Assembly: GCA_009924535.1 (NCBI GenBank)
Contig: RFRI01000049.1
Coordinates: 1-8,220, forward strand
DNA length: 8,220 nt
Source of the DNA: Verrucomicrobiota bacterium
GTDB lineage: Bacteria; Verrucomicrobiota; Verrucomicrobiia; Opitutales; UBA953
Direction of reading: 5' to 3'
In this document: positions 1 through 7,450 of the stretch, piece after piece
How the letters are laid out: the number at the start of each line of letters is the position of its first letter
Numbering within the stretch: position 1 is the stretch's first letter
The notes under the pieces: model-generated
What the model was told of the DNA's origin: nothing
Database searches by the model: none
Seen by the model: the letters and a program-made list of their open reading frames with translations, nothing else
Translations under genes and position numbers: made by a program

Positions 1-3000
1 TAGGCGGCGGCGGGGCCGCCGTCCTTGGGGGCGACGGAGAGCAGGTGGATGTCGGCGTCCCAGGCGTAGGCGGCGCGGTCGTCCTCGAGCAGGTTGCCGA
101 GGGCGTCGTAGGAGGGGATGGTCTCGGCGGCGCCGACGAGGATCCGCGAGTACTGGTTGACGGCGTTGGCCTGGTAGGAGGCCGTGAGGGGGCCGTCGAC
201 GGCCTGGGTGCGGTTGCCGGCCGGGTCGTACGCGAAGGTCTGCGAGGCCGGGAAGGCGACGGGGTCGGCGGAGGCGGCCAGTCCGTAGGCTGCGGCGGTC
301 ACCTGGCCGGCGGGATCGTAGCGGAAGAAGTCGGTCGCGCCGTCCTCGCGGACGCGGGAGGAGCGGCGTCCGGCCGCATCGTAGCGCAGGGACTCGGAGC
401 TGAGGACGGCGGAGGCGCGGTCGCGGTGGGCGACGGAGAGCAGCCGTCCGGCGGCGTCGTACGTGAACGCGCTGGCGACGCCGTTGGAACGCGCCATGCC
501 GGCGAGGCGTCCGTCGGCGCGGCGCAGATAGGACAGCTCGAGGGCCTGCGAGGGGCCGGAGCCCGGGGCTCCGGACGCGACGACGCGCGAGACGTCCCCG
601 CGGGCGTCATGCTCATAGTCGACGGCGGCGCCGTCGGGATAGGTGATACGGGAGAGCCTGCCGTCGGCGGAGGTGGCGTAGCCGACCGTGGCGACCAGGG
701 GCGGGACGGATACGCCGAGGGCCGGATGGATCTCCTGGGTCTCGGAGGCGAGGCGCCCCGAGGCGGCGTAGGCGCGGCGTACCGTGGCGCTCGTGTTGCG
801 GGCCATGGTCAGCCGGCCGGCGGCGTCGTACTCGAAGTCCGAAGGCTCGGCGCGACCGGCGCTCCAGCGCACCGAGGAGAGGCGCGAGCGCAGGTCGTAG
901 GCGTACGTGGCGACGGCACCGTCGGGACGGATCCGGCGGACGAGCCGTCCGGCGGCGTCGCGCTCGTAGGACTCGGCGGAAGAGTCGGCGTAGGTCTTGG
1001 ACGAGACCTGCCCGCGGGCGTCGCGCGCCCAGAGGGTGACGTTGCCGCGCGCGTCGGTGAGTCCCGAGAGGAGCCCGTCGGGGTCGTAGGCGTAGGCGGT
1101 GCTCGCGCCGGCCGCGTCGGTCACGGCGAGCGGCCTGCCATCGGCGTCGGAGCGTCGGATCTCCGCGGAACCGTCCGGATTGGTGACGGTGACGGTGGTC
1201 GCGCCGGCGGAGGCGGAGTAGGCGTAGGACCAGGACCGGCCGAGGGCGTCGACGGTGCGGGCGGGTCGGCCGCGCGCGTCGTACTCGTAGGAGACGGACT
1301 GCCCCTCGGGGCCGGAGGAGGAGATGACGGCGCCGGAGGCGTCGTAGGCCTCGGCGTAGGCGGCTGCCAGCGGGGTGCCGGCGGCCTTGGTGGTCAGGAC
1401 GCGCCGGCCGAGCAGGTCGTACGAGAAGGCCGTGCGCTCGCCGGAAGGCGAGACGACGGCGGAGATGCGCCCCATGGGCGCGTCGGCTCCTGCGCGCTCA
1501 TAGGTCCAGACGGCCCCGTCGGGTCCGGTCGCGGAGATCAGGTTGCCGTAGGCATCATAGGCGCGGCGGGTGACGGCGCCGAGCTCGTCGTCCTCGATGA
1601 CCGCGCGGCCCTCGAAGTCGTAGGCCGCGTGCCTCGACGTCCCGTCGGGATTGATGACCTCGTAGGGGCCGCCGGACTGGCCGTACCTGAGGCGGGTGAT
1701 CCGACCGAGCGGGTCGGTCGTGGCGATGCGCCGTCCCGCCGCGTCATAGGCGTGGCGGGTGACGGCGGCCAGGGGCGTGCCGGCGGCGGATGCGTCCCGG
1801 GCCGTGGCGTCGCACGGTGACGCGGCCGGCGGGCGAGACGACGCGCGTGGGCAGGTCGGACTCGGAGCAGGACGCCTGGGCGGCGCAGCCCATGGCGACG
1901 TCGTACGAATAGGTCGTCTGGCGGCCCTGTGCGTCGGTGCGGCGCACGACGCGTCCGTGCGAATCGCGGACGAACGCGACGGACCTGCCGTCGGAATCGG
2001 CGGCCGAGAGGACGCGCCCCTGCGCGTCGTAGGAGAAGGTCGTGACGAGCTGGGCCGTGGTGCCGGCGGCGACGGTGCGGCGCACGACCCGGCCGAAGCC
2101 GTCGTGCTCCTGGAGGGTGACGCGGCCGAGGGCGTCGACGGTGCGCACGCGCCGGCCGCGGGCGTCGTACTCGTGGCGGACGACGCCGCCGAGGGCGTCG
2201 GTCGCCGAGACGAGGTTGCCGTCCTGGTCGTAGGCGAAGGCGGTGGCCGCGCCGGAGGCGTCGGTCACGGCGGAGACGGGGCCGCGGGGATCGTAGGCGT
2301 AGGTCCCGAGGAGGCGTCCGCCCGGGCCGGTCTCGCGCACGAGGCGGTCCTGCTGGTCGTACTCGCGCAGGGTCGTGACGCCGAGGGCGTCGGTCGTCGA
2401 GACGAGGTTGCCCCGGATGTCGAACTCCTCCGTGGCGGTGACGAGGGCGGCGCTCGCCATGGCGCCTCCGGGCAGCCAGGACGGCGCGGTCAGGCGCGTC
2501 GTCGCGTGGGTGCGCACGCCGGACTGCACGTCGCCGGCGACGAAGAGGACGTAGGAGTGTGAGGTGGTCAGGCCGGCGGCGTCGGTCTCGCTCGCGAGCA
2601 TGCCGAGGGGGTCGTACTCGGCGTGATAGAGGATCGTCTCCTGGCCTCCGACGACGCGGCGCACGGAGGCGGTCTTGCCCTTGGCGGGTCCGGCGGAGAC
2701 CTTGACGGTCACGACGGAGCTGCCGTCGGCGTAGCCGAGGGTGGTCCGGTTGGTCGCCTGGTCGTCGAGGTAGGTCTCGGTCTCGCCGTAGGGGCCGGTG
2801 CGCACGACGGAGCAGCCGCCGGCGGCGGGACGGGTGACCTGATACGACCAGGTGCCGTCGGAGAGCAGGGACTGGTCGGTCCGGCTCCACACGAGGACGG
2901 AGGGCGTGCCCGAGCGCTCGACGACGGTCATGCTCGGATCCCCCGCGGCGGTGGCCGAGTAGGCCATGGCGAGGGCGGACTGGTCGGGGAAGCCCACGCC

Positions 3001-3030
3001 CGAGAGGCGGCGCTGGGCGTCGTAGGAGAG
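1..3030 (-). repeat. Tandem YD (Rhs) peptide repeats
   Basis: This is the coding repeat array of the Rhs gene: dozens of degenerate units of about 20 residues with the pattern YDxxGRLxxxTDxxG. Examples are YDQDGNLVSATDALGGV, YDAAGRRIATTDPLGRI and YDPDGLLSGLTDARGNV. Units diverge at the DNA level but keep recurring words, such as plus-strand gcgtcgtac/gcgtcgtagg and gagggcgtcggtc. The skewed, GC-rich composition leaves very long stop-free stretches on the opposite strand, including an antisense reading frame from 45 to 1820 that should not be taken as a gene. Confidence 0.85.
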
Positions 3031-3667
3031 CGGGTAGGTCTTCGTGCCGAAGGCGGTGCGCACGGAGAGGGAGGAGCACAGGCCGGTGGCCGTGTCGCGC
3101 GCGACGGAAAGGCCGACGACGTCGGGGGCTCCGCCCGCGCCAGAAGGCCTGGCGGCCGCGGTCGGTGCGCAGGCGGGCGAGGTAGCCGCGTCCGTCGAAC
3201 TCCATCTCCCAGCCGTCGGCGCGGAAGACGAGGAGGCGTCCGCCGCCGAGGGGCGAGGAGCTCCACTCGCCGTCGGCGGTGGACCAGCCGACGGTCCCCG
3301 GGACGAGGGTCATGACGCGGCCGCAGGGCAGGAGGATCTTGCAGGAGTCGGGCTGGGTGTCGAAGACGCGGGCGCTCAGCAGCGGGATGCGCCAGGGGGC
3401 GGAGCCGAGGGTGCGGGAGGCGACGACGCGTCCGCTGAAGAAGCCCAGGCGCACGGGCAGGGTGAAGCCGCCGCCGAAGTCGGCCTCGGAGACCTCGGTC
3501 CAGCGGGAGGCGTAGCCCTGGTCGCTGGCCGGCCCGAAGGCGTTGGAGGGGGTGGAGAGGTCCACCGGCCGGGCGTGCGCCGGCGTCGCGGTCAGCGCGA
3601 GCAGGGCAAGCAGCATCGAGGACGCGGTCGCACACAGGCGACGCGCGAGGCGTATCACGGGGGTCAT
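1..3667 (-). CDS. Secreted Rhs/YD-repeat protein, 5' part, with two apparent frameshifts; runs off the left edge
   Basis: The start is the ATG at 3667-3665, giving MTPVIRLARR. A Sec-type signal peptide follows at residues 1-32: basic start, hydrophobic stretch SSMLLALLALTA, and an AHA cleavage site before RPVDL. Residues ~33-180 form an N-terminal domain I do not recognise; no PAAR motif is visible. YD repeats then dominate, for example YDARGRRVRTVDALGRV, and continue to the window edge (YAWDADIHLLSVAPKDG), about 1220 residues in all. Rhs repeats build a hollow beta-cage that encloses a C-terminal toxin; that tip lies outside the window. The frame is broken twice: near 3124-3128 (run of five G on the plus strand, residue ~180) and near 1797-1807 (residue ~622). 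Each break is explained by one extra base, and the repeats are intact on both sides. From about 1797 to position 1 the frame is continuous. These may be sequencing errors or true disabling mutations. No clear Shine-Dalgarno precedes the ATG. Confidence 0.85.
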
Positions 3668-3811
3668 GACGGCGCGGAGCGTGTCCGTCGTCCGGTCGGT
3701 ATCAATACGATTATCATAGCATGATGTACCGGTCGAAGTATTTACGATTTGTTTACAATAGGAGGCGCCCTGTCGCTTGCCGACCGCGTGGCAGCCATGC
3801 AACATGGGGGC
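3668..3811. promoter_or_regulatory. Divergent promoter region between the Rhs gene and the plus-strand gene
   Basis: This short region is far richer in AT than the Rhs gene and separates two divergent genes. On the minus strand, TATGAT (3718-3713) matches five of six bases of a sigma-70 -10 box and would start Rhs transcription about 40 bases before its ATG; no good -35 is visible. On the plus strand, TACAAT (3754-3759) matches five of six bases of a -10 box, again without a convincing -35. A 5-bp inverted repeat, ATCAT-agc-ATGAT (3713-3725), overlaps the minus-strand -10. CCGGTCG occurs twice (3692-3698 and 3729-3735). Promoter calls from single hexamers are weak. Confidence 0.4.
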
Positions 3812-4699
3812 ATGGAATACATCGGATACGACCGGCACGCATGCGCCGTCTATGAAGGCATGCCTTCATCGGGCTTCAGGGTGGAGCCGGCTCCTGTCGT
3901 GGTGCCGATCCGGTTCTGCGACGGCGCCTCGCTCCTTCCCCTGGAGACGGCCTATGAAGGACTTCCGTCGTGGATGTTCCGTGAGGATGATTTCGACGCG
4001 GTGTCGAGGACTCGGAGGGGGCGTGTATTCAAGATGGGTCATCAGCTCCAGCCTGAGGTTTGGAGCGTGACCGATCATCGCCGACCTGAGCTTCCTACTG
4101 AGGTTGGCGGCAATGGGTGGCTGGTGCAGCGCGCACCTCTGGCCACCTATGTGCGGGATACTTTGCACGGATTTGAAGGGCTCACGAGGAAGACGGTCGT
4201 CCTGGGGTGGGATCCGTACCCCACTTCATGGCAGATCGTTAACGTGGAATGCAACATGGTCGGCACTCCGGTTCTTTGGCTCAAGGCCAGGCATTCGCTC
4301 GGAGGGATGCCTATGCTGGATGATGCGAAAGTGGACCCTGTTCTCAGGGCGTCGTTGCGTGATGCGATGGGGAAAGTCGATGCGAGCGTCAATCGCCTGG
4401 GTCCGGTAGAGGTCGTGGATCGTTGCCGGGATGCTCTGTCGTTGATATTCGGCAGTCATGTCGGAAATCTTGCGACCGACCTAGGGCCGGCCTTGGAGAT
4501 GTACGGAAAGAAGGAGGGTATTGACCTTAAGCAGAACGACATCCGCTGGAATTGCGGGAGAATCGTGGCCCGGCTTCATTCTCGAGGTAAGCCCAATGAA
4601 CTACATCGTACGGCTGCCAGGGCTCTTACGGATGAGGATGCTGAACTCGCGCTGGCATGTCTCAGGGCGGTCCTGATGGATTTTGGCTTGGTGAGTTAG
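3812..4699 (+). CDS. Unrecognised protein with a possible HEPN-like C-terminal domain
   Basis: I do not recognise the family. The protein is about 295 residues from ATG 3812 (MEYIGYDRHA) and is soluble, with no signal peptide or membrane segment. In-frame alternatives are ATG 3797 and TTG 3749. I prefer a later start because a candidate -10 box (TACAAT, 3754-3759) would place the transcript start after the TTG; no start has a good Shine-Dalgarno. The N-terminal ~190 residues are mixed alpha/beta and rich in Trp and Pro. The C-terminal ~90 residues look helical and include R250-IVARL-H256, an R-x5-H match to the R-x4-6-H motif of HEPN ribonucleases, followed by RGKPNELHR and the acidic helix TDEDAELALACL. 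This makes a HEPN or abortive-infection-type domain possible but unproven. It lies on the same strand as hipBA, 227 bp upstream of hipB, and diverges from the Rhs gene. Confidence 0.75.
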   Translation: MEYIGYDRHACAVYEGMPSSGFRVEPAPVVVPIRFCDGASLLPLETAYEGLPSWMFREDDFDAVSRTRRGRVFKMGHQLQPEVWSVTDHRRPELPTEVGGNGWLVQRAPLATYVRDTLHGFEGLTRKTVVLGWDPYPTSWQIVNVECNMVGTPVLWLKARHSLGGMPMLDDAKVDPVLRASLRDAMGKVDASVNRLGPVEVVDRCRDALSLIFGSHVGNLATDLGPALEMYGKKEGIDLKQNDIRWNCGRIVARLHSRGKPNELHRTAARALTDEDAELALACLRAVLMDFGLVS

Positions 4700-4707
4700 C
4701 TCTGGGG

Positions 4708-4805
4708 TAGGTCACGCTGGAATGTGCCAATTCAAATGATAGTTAGGGGGCTATACCTTACTGCCGCCCAAAAGCAGAGAGGCAGCTTGGGGTGTTCGTG
4801 ACCTA
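4708..4805. repeat. 9-bp perfect inverted repeat in the gap before hipB
   Basis: TAGGTCACG (4708-4716) and CGTGACCTA (4797-4805) are perfect reverse complements 80 bases apart. Between them lies a smaller pair, CTGCC (4761-4765) and GGCAG (4781-4785), which could form a hairpin with a 15-base loop. No T-run follows either pair, so a standard intrinsic terminator is not supported. The remainder of 4700-4877 holds no convincing reading frame. The pair could be a protein-binding site, a structured leader, or chance. Confidence 0.35.
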
Positions 4806-4877
4806 TGTCTGAAGGAATCATCATCGGCTATGTTAGGGTTCATTTTCTAAAGTATTTGAGCTGTTTTCGATTTATTA

Positions 4878-4932
4878 CGCCATAAGTGACACATTAGTTT
4901 GACATGATCTGTTTAATGCGTCGGATATGGCG
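4878..4932. promoter_or_regulatory. Candidate hipBA promoter and HipB operator: 55-bp imperfect dyad centred at 4905
   Basis: The outer arms CGCCATA (4878-4884) and TATGGCG (4926-4932) are perfect complements. Nested inside with equal spacing are GACaCATTA (4888-4896) and TAATGcGTC (4914-4922), and then GA/TC (4901-4902, 4908-4909). In all, 17 of 27 symmetric base pairs match. A perfect -35 hexamer, TTGACA (4899-4904), sits at the centre; the -10 is unclear. HipB-family antitoxins bind palindromic operators over their own promoter as dimers (known for E. coli hipBA), so this dyad is the natural autoregulation site. The right arm overlaps the first possible hipB start codon at 4927. Confidence 0.55.
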
Positions 4933-5286
4933 TGTATGAATACACTTCATTCCATCGGTGAAGTTCAGCAGGCAAAGGTTTTGGGAGCTCGTCTGGCCCA
5001 AATCCGCATTCGCAAGCAGCTTACCCAGCAGCAATTGGCTGATCTGGCCGGGTTAGGGCTACGTACCGTCCAGCGGCTTGAAATCGGCGAGGTGTCGACC
5101 CAGTTGGTCGGCTTCTTGAAGGTTTGCCGGGTGTTGGGTCTCTCTGGTCGCTTGGATGCGCTGATTCCGGAGCAGTCCGAGAGCCCGTTGGAGCGATTGA
5201 AGCAACAGGAGTCCCCGCGGCGTCGTGTTCGTCTGACCAAGCCTTCCGCCCCTGCGGTCGCATGGTCTTGGGGTGACACCCGATGA
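4927..5286 (+). CDS. hipB: HipB-family antitoxin, XRE-type helix-turn-helix DNA-binding protein
   Basis: This 119-residue protein is the antitoxin and autorepressor of the HipBA module. The XRE/Cro helix-turn-helix spans about residues 19-75: LTQQQLADLAGLG holds the first HTH helix, and GLRTVQRLEIG contains the recognition helix. The tail (residues ~86-119) is basic (SPRRRVRL) and ends in AWSWGDTR. A Trp-containing C-terminal tail is also a feature of E. coli HipB, where it affects degradation and HipA contact; a matching role here is inference. The start may be ATG 4927 or ATG 4936 (MNTLHS), three codons later. The later start would clear the operator arm at 4926-4932, and neither has a strong Shine-Dalgarno. 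The stop overlaps the hipA start by 4 bases (ATGA), implying translational coupling. Family membership is supported by both the fold and the hipA partner. Confidence 0.92.
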   Translation: MACMNTLHSIGEVQQAKVLGARLAQIRIRKQLTQQQLADLAGLGLRTVQRLEIGEVSTQLVGFLKVCRVLGLSGRLDALIPEQSESPLERLKQQESPRRRVRLTKPSAPAVAWSWGDTR

Positions 5287-6566
5287 ATCCGACTCTTGCC
5301 CGCGTGAGGTTATGGGGGACGGATATCGCCGCGGTCTCGTTTGATCCTGGCCTAGGGCACGCATTCTTCGAGTACGAACCGGATTTCATCCGCAGCGGAA
5401 TCCAGGTCTCTCCGATCAGGATGCCGCTTGGGCCTGATGTTTTCTCATTCCCCGAGATATCTCCCAGAAGCTTCAAAGGGTTGCCCGGGTTATTGGCTGA
5501 TTCGCTTCCGGATCGGTTCGGTGATGCCTTGATCAATGCTTGGCTCATTAGGCAAGGTCGTCCCCCCGATAGTCTGAATCCGGTCGAACGTCTCTGTTGC
5601 ACGGGGCGCCGGGGCATGGGGGCGTTGGAGTACGAGCCTGTGACTCATGAACTTGCCCAGGGCGACGACGCTGTCCTGCAGGTTTCCACGCTTTCTAGGT
5701 TGGCGGCGGACCTGATGGCTCAGCGCGAGGAATTCACTGGGCAAATTCCCCGTGACGAATCCGCCGACGGGGCTTTCAAGCAACTGCTCAGCGTGGGCAG
5801 TTCAGTAGGCGGGGCCCGCGCCAAGGCGGTCGTAGCCTGGAACCGTGAGACCGGTGAGTTCCGTCCGGGACAGATCGAATTACCTAAAGGTTTTGAGCAT
5901 TGGATCATTAAGCTCGACGAGGATGGCGAATCCAAGGGCTACGGCCGTATCGAGCATGCCTACCATCTCATGGCCGTCGCCGCCGGGATTGAGATGTCGG
6001 AATGTCGCCTACACCTCGAGGGTGGGAGGGCGCATTTCATGACCCGTCGCTTCGACCGGACGTCAGCTGGTGACAAGGTGCATATGCAGACATTGGGGGC
6101 CATGGCCCATTTTGATTTCAATATGCCTAGGTCTAACAGCTATGAGCAGGCCTTCGAGGTGATGCGGGCTCTTGGGCTCGGCTCTGACTCCGCGGAGGAG
6201 TTGTTCCGGCGCATGGCATTCAACGTCGTCGCCCGTAATCAGGACGATCATGTGAAGAACATCTCCTTCCTCATGAATCGTTCGGGGGCATGGAGACTCT
6301 CGCCCGCCTACGATGTCACCTATAGCATAGGCGGCGGCCCCACCGCCTTTCATCAGATGACCATTAACGGAAAGTTCGAGGGGTTCGGAATCGATGACTT
6401 CAAGGCTTGCGCAAAGGTTGCGGGACTTAAGCGCGGCCGAGCCGAGGCCATTCTGGAGCAGGTCAGCTCGGCGGTCCAGCGGTGGCCGTCTTTCGCCTTT
6501 TCCTCTGATGTTCCCGCGCGTCAGGTGGAGCGCATAGCCGAGGCGCACCGGGCATTCCTGCGGTGA
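5283..6566 (+). CDS. hipA: HipA-family serine/threonine kinase toxin
   Basis: This is a full-length HipA of 427 residues (E. coli HipA is 440). The N-terminal subdomain covers about residues 1-115 and the HipA_C kinase domain about 160-400. The phosphate-binding loop is SSVGGARAK (173-181); Ser174 and Lys181 line up with E. coli Ser150 (the autophosphorylated residue) and Lys157. HWIIKLD (206-212) is the next kinase strand. NQDDHVKN (319-326) is the catalytic loop, with Asp321 matching E. coli Asp309, and LSPAYDVTYS (339-348) supplies metal-binding Asp344, matching Asp332. No key residue appears to be missing, so the kinase is predicted active. E. coli HipA phosphorylates glutamyl-tRNA synthetase and halts translation; other HipA proteins use other targets, so the substrate here is unknown. 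The start is set by the 4-base overlap with hipB. No hairpin terminator is evident downstream. Confidence 0.96.
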   Translation: MNPTLARVRLWGTDIAAVSFDPGLGHAFFEYEPDFIRSGIQVSPIRMPLGPDVFSFPEISPRSFKGLPGLLADSLPDRFGDALINAWLIRQGRPPDSLNPVERLCCTGRRGMGALEYEPVTHELAQGDDAVLQVSTLSRLAADLMAQREEFTGQIPRDESADGAFKQLLSVGSSVGGARAKAVVAWNRETGEFRPGQIELPKGFEHWIIKLDEDGESKGYGRIEHAYHLMAVAAGIEMSECRLHLEGGRAHFMTRRFDRTSAGDKVHMQTLGAMAHFDFNMPRSNSYEQAFEVMRALGLGSDSAEELFRRMAFNVVARNQDDHVKNISFLMNRSGAWRLSPAYDVTYSIGGGPTAFHQMTINGKFEGFGIDDFKACAKVAGLKRGRAEAILEQVSSAVQRWPSFAFSSDVPARQVERIAEAHRAFLR

Positions 6567-6883
6567 CCTATTTGCGAGAGATACCTATGCATGCGTCTGC
6601 GCGGATGGTCGGCGATGGGAAGCCAACGTCCAACGGATCTATTCCCATGATGATTGGGGCGCCATCACTTCGGCAATCAACGGGCTGCCAAGTCTCAGTG
6701 CCTAATGGTATTAGATTTTGGATGATTATCCTCCTGGCGTGTGAAAGTCGCGGCGGCTCAAGTAGCCTAGCCCCTTCCCTAGATACCACAACCGCTCTTA
6801 ATCTACGAGTATAGTATCAGTACCTGACGACTAACGGACCGACCCCGTGTCAGGCCGACCCGCCGACATACTGAAGGGGCAAT
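6567..6883. other. Intergenic stretch with no supported gene
   Basis: This 317-bp gap separates the convergent hipA and membrane-protein genes. I see no reading frame with a credible start and family resemblance. An unanchored plus-strand frame ending at the stop at 6703-6705 reads WEANVQRIYSHDD and GAITSAINGLPS. It has a protein-like composition but no start codon of its own, so it could be a gene remnant or chance. GC-rich similar words occur at 6836-6865 (ACCGACCCCG and GCCGACCCG). No clear terminator hairpin with a T-run was found for either flanking gene. Confidence 0.4.
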
Positions 6884-7423
6884 TCATAGGTAGGGAAGCG
6901 GGAAGTGGCGTCGAATGATCGCTAGTAATATTGAGGCGTAGATTGTGACAATAATCCTTACGCAGCCCACGGCAAAAAGGAACGTACCAAGTCTGAGACG
7001 TGGAGCCAGTGGTGATATCCAAGCCCTACATTGTCTTACCATAATATAAAAGACTAAGGGGAAGATAAAAGCCCATCCCACAATATCTAGTATAATATTA
7101 CTAATTAAATATTTCAATGAATCCTTGTTGTTAGCCAAGCCGCTGTTTCCTGGGAGGCAAAAGAGTATTCCGATAAATCCCAACATCGTCTGCAAGATTT
7201 TTCCCCGCCATTCGCATGAGCCCGTGCACGGCGATTCAGTCGTTGGAATCCTGATGCTAGATAGCACATAAATGATTGGAGATACAAAAAGTGCGGCTTC
7301 AATTAGCGTGGATCCGCGCACAAAGTAGCTTGCCAGTAAGGATGTGGCCAACAGCGATACAAGAAGGGCGGCCTTGCGCATCGTGGGGCGAAGGTCGAAG
7401 TTATCGTTTATTTCGTGAATCAA
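6884..7423 (-). CDS. Small multi-pass membrane protein, candidate immunity protein for the adjacent Rhs tip
   Basis: This 179-residue protein belongs to no family I recognise. Hydrophobic segments suggest about five membrane helices: ~17-35 (KAALLVSLLATSLL), 40-56 (IEAALFVSPIIYVL), 76-92 (LQTMLGFIGILFCL), 105-129 (LISNIILDIVGWAFI and on) and 145-170 (FLFAVGCVRIIVTIYASILL). A hydrophilic loop with two Cys (CTGSC, 66-70) lies between helices 2 and 3. It begins 27 bp after the stop of the Rhs gene on the same strand, so co-transcription is likely. Immunity genes normally occupy exactly this position, which is the basis for the proposed role. ATG 7423 (MIHEIN) is the longest start and ATG 7381 (MRKAAL) is an alternative; neither has a good Shine-Dalgarno. 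The gene is visibly AT-richer than the Rhs core, as expected for horizontally exchanged toxin-immunity cassettes. Confidence 0.7.
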   Translation of the reverse strand: MIHEINDNFDLRPTMRKAALLVSLLATSLLASYFVRGSTLIEAALFVSPIIYVLSSIRIPTTESPCTGSCEWRGKILQTMLGFIGILFCLPGNSGLANNKDSLKYLISNIILDIVGWAFIFPLVFYIMVRQCRAWISPLAPRLRLGTFLFAVGCVRIIVTIYASILLAIIRRHFPLPYL

Positions 7424-7450
7424 GGGAGGTCGTTCGGGTGCAATTAACTG

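Noticed and set aside
45..1820. Long plus-strand open frame of 591 codons
   Set aside because: It is antisense to the YD-repeat frame. Its Gly/Val/Ala/Arg-rich, low-complexity product is what the complement of GC-rich YD codons gives; the minus-strand frame reads clear Rhs repeats throughout.
1..3030. CRISPR-like periodicity in the Rhs region
   Set aside because: The recurring words come from degenerate coding repeats of variable spacing, not from identical direct repeats with unique spacers.
1538..3063. Minus-strand Arg/Pro-rich continuation of the N-terminal frame below about 3128
   Set aside because: After the first frameshift this frame becomes Arg/Pro-rich nonsense while YD repeats continue in another frame, so it is an out-of-frame read-through and not a separate protein.
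1759..3724. Several plus-strand open frames (1759-2562, 2623-3315, 3044-3724)
   Set aside because: They are antisense shadows of the Rhs gene with the same low-complexity composition and no recognisable domain.
4761..4785. CTGCC/GGCAG hairpin as a terminator for the gene ending at 4699
   Set aside because: The stem is only 5 bp, the loop is 15 bases, and no T-run follows.
4965..5617. Minus-strand open frames opposite hipB and the start of hipA
   Set aside because: They are shadows of the well-supported hipB and hipA frames and have no family resemblance.
6563..6814. Plus-strand open frame of 83 codons after hipA, and the frame ending at 6705
   Set aside because: The first has no ribosome-binding site or recognisable motif, and the second has no start codon. 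Either could be a remnant, but neither is supportable as a gene.
6831..6883. GC-rich similar words as a possible insertion-sequence end
   Set aside because: There is no matching inverted terminal repeat, target duplication or transposase fragment in the window.
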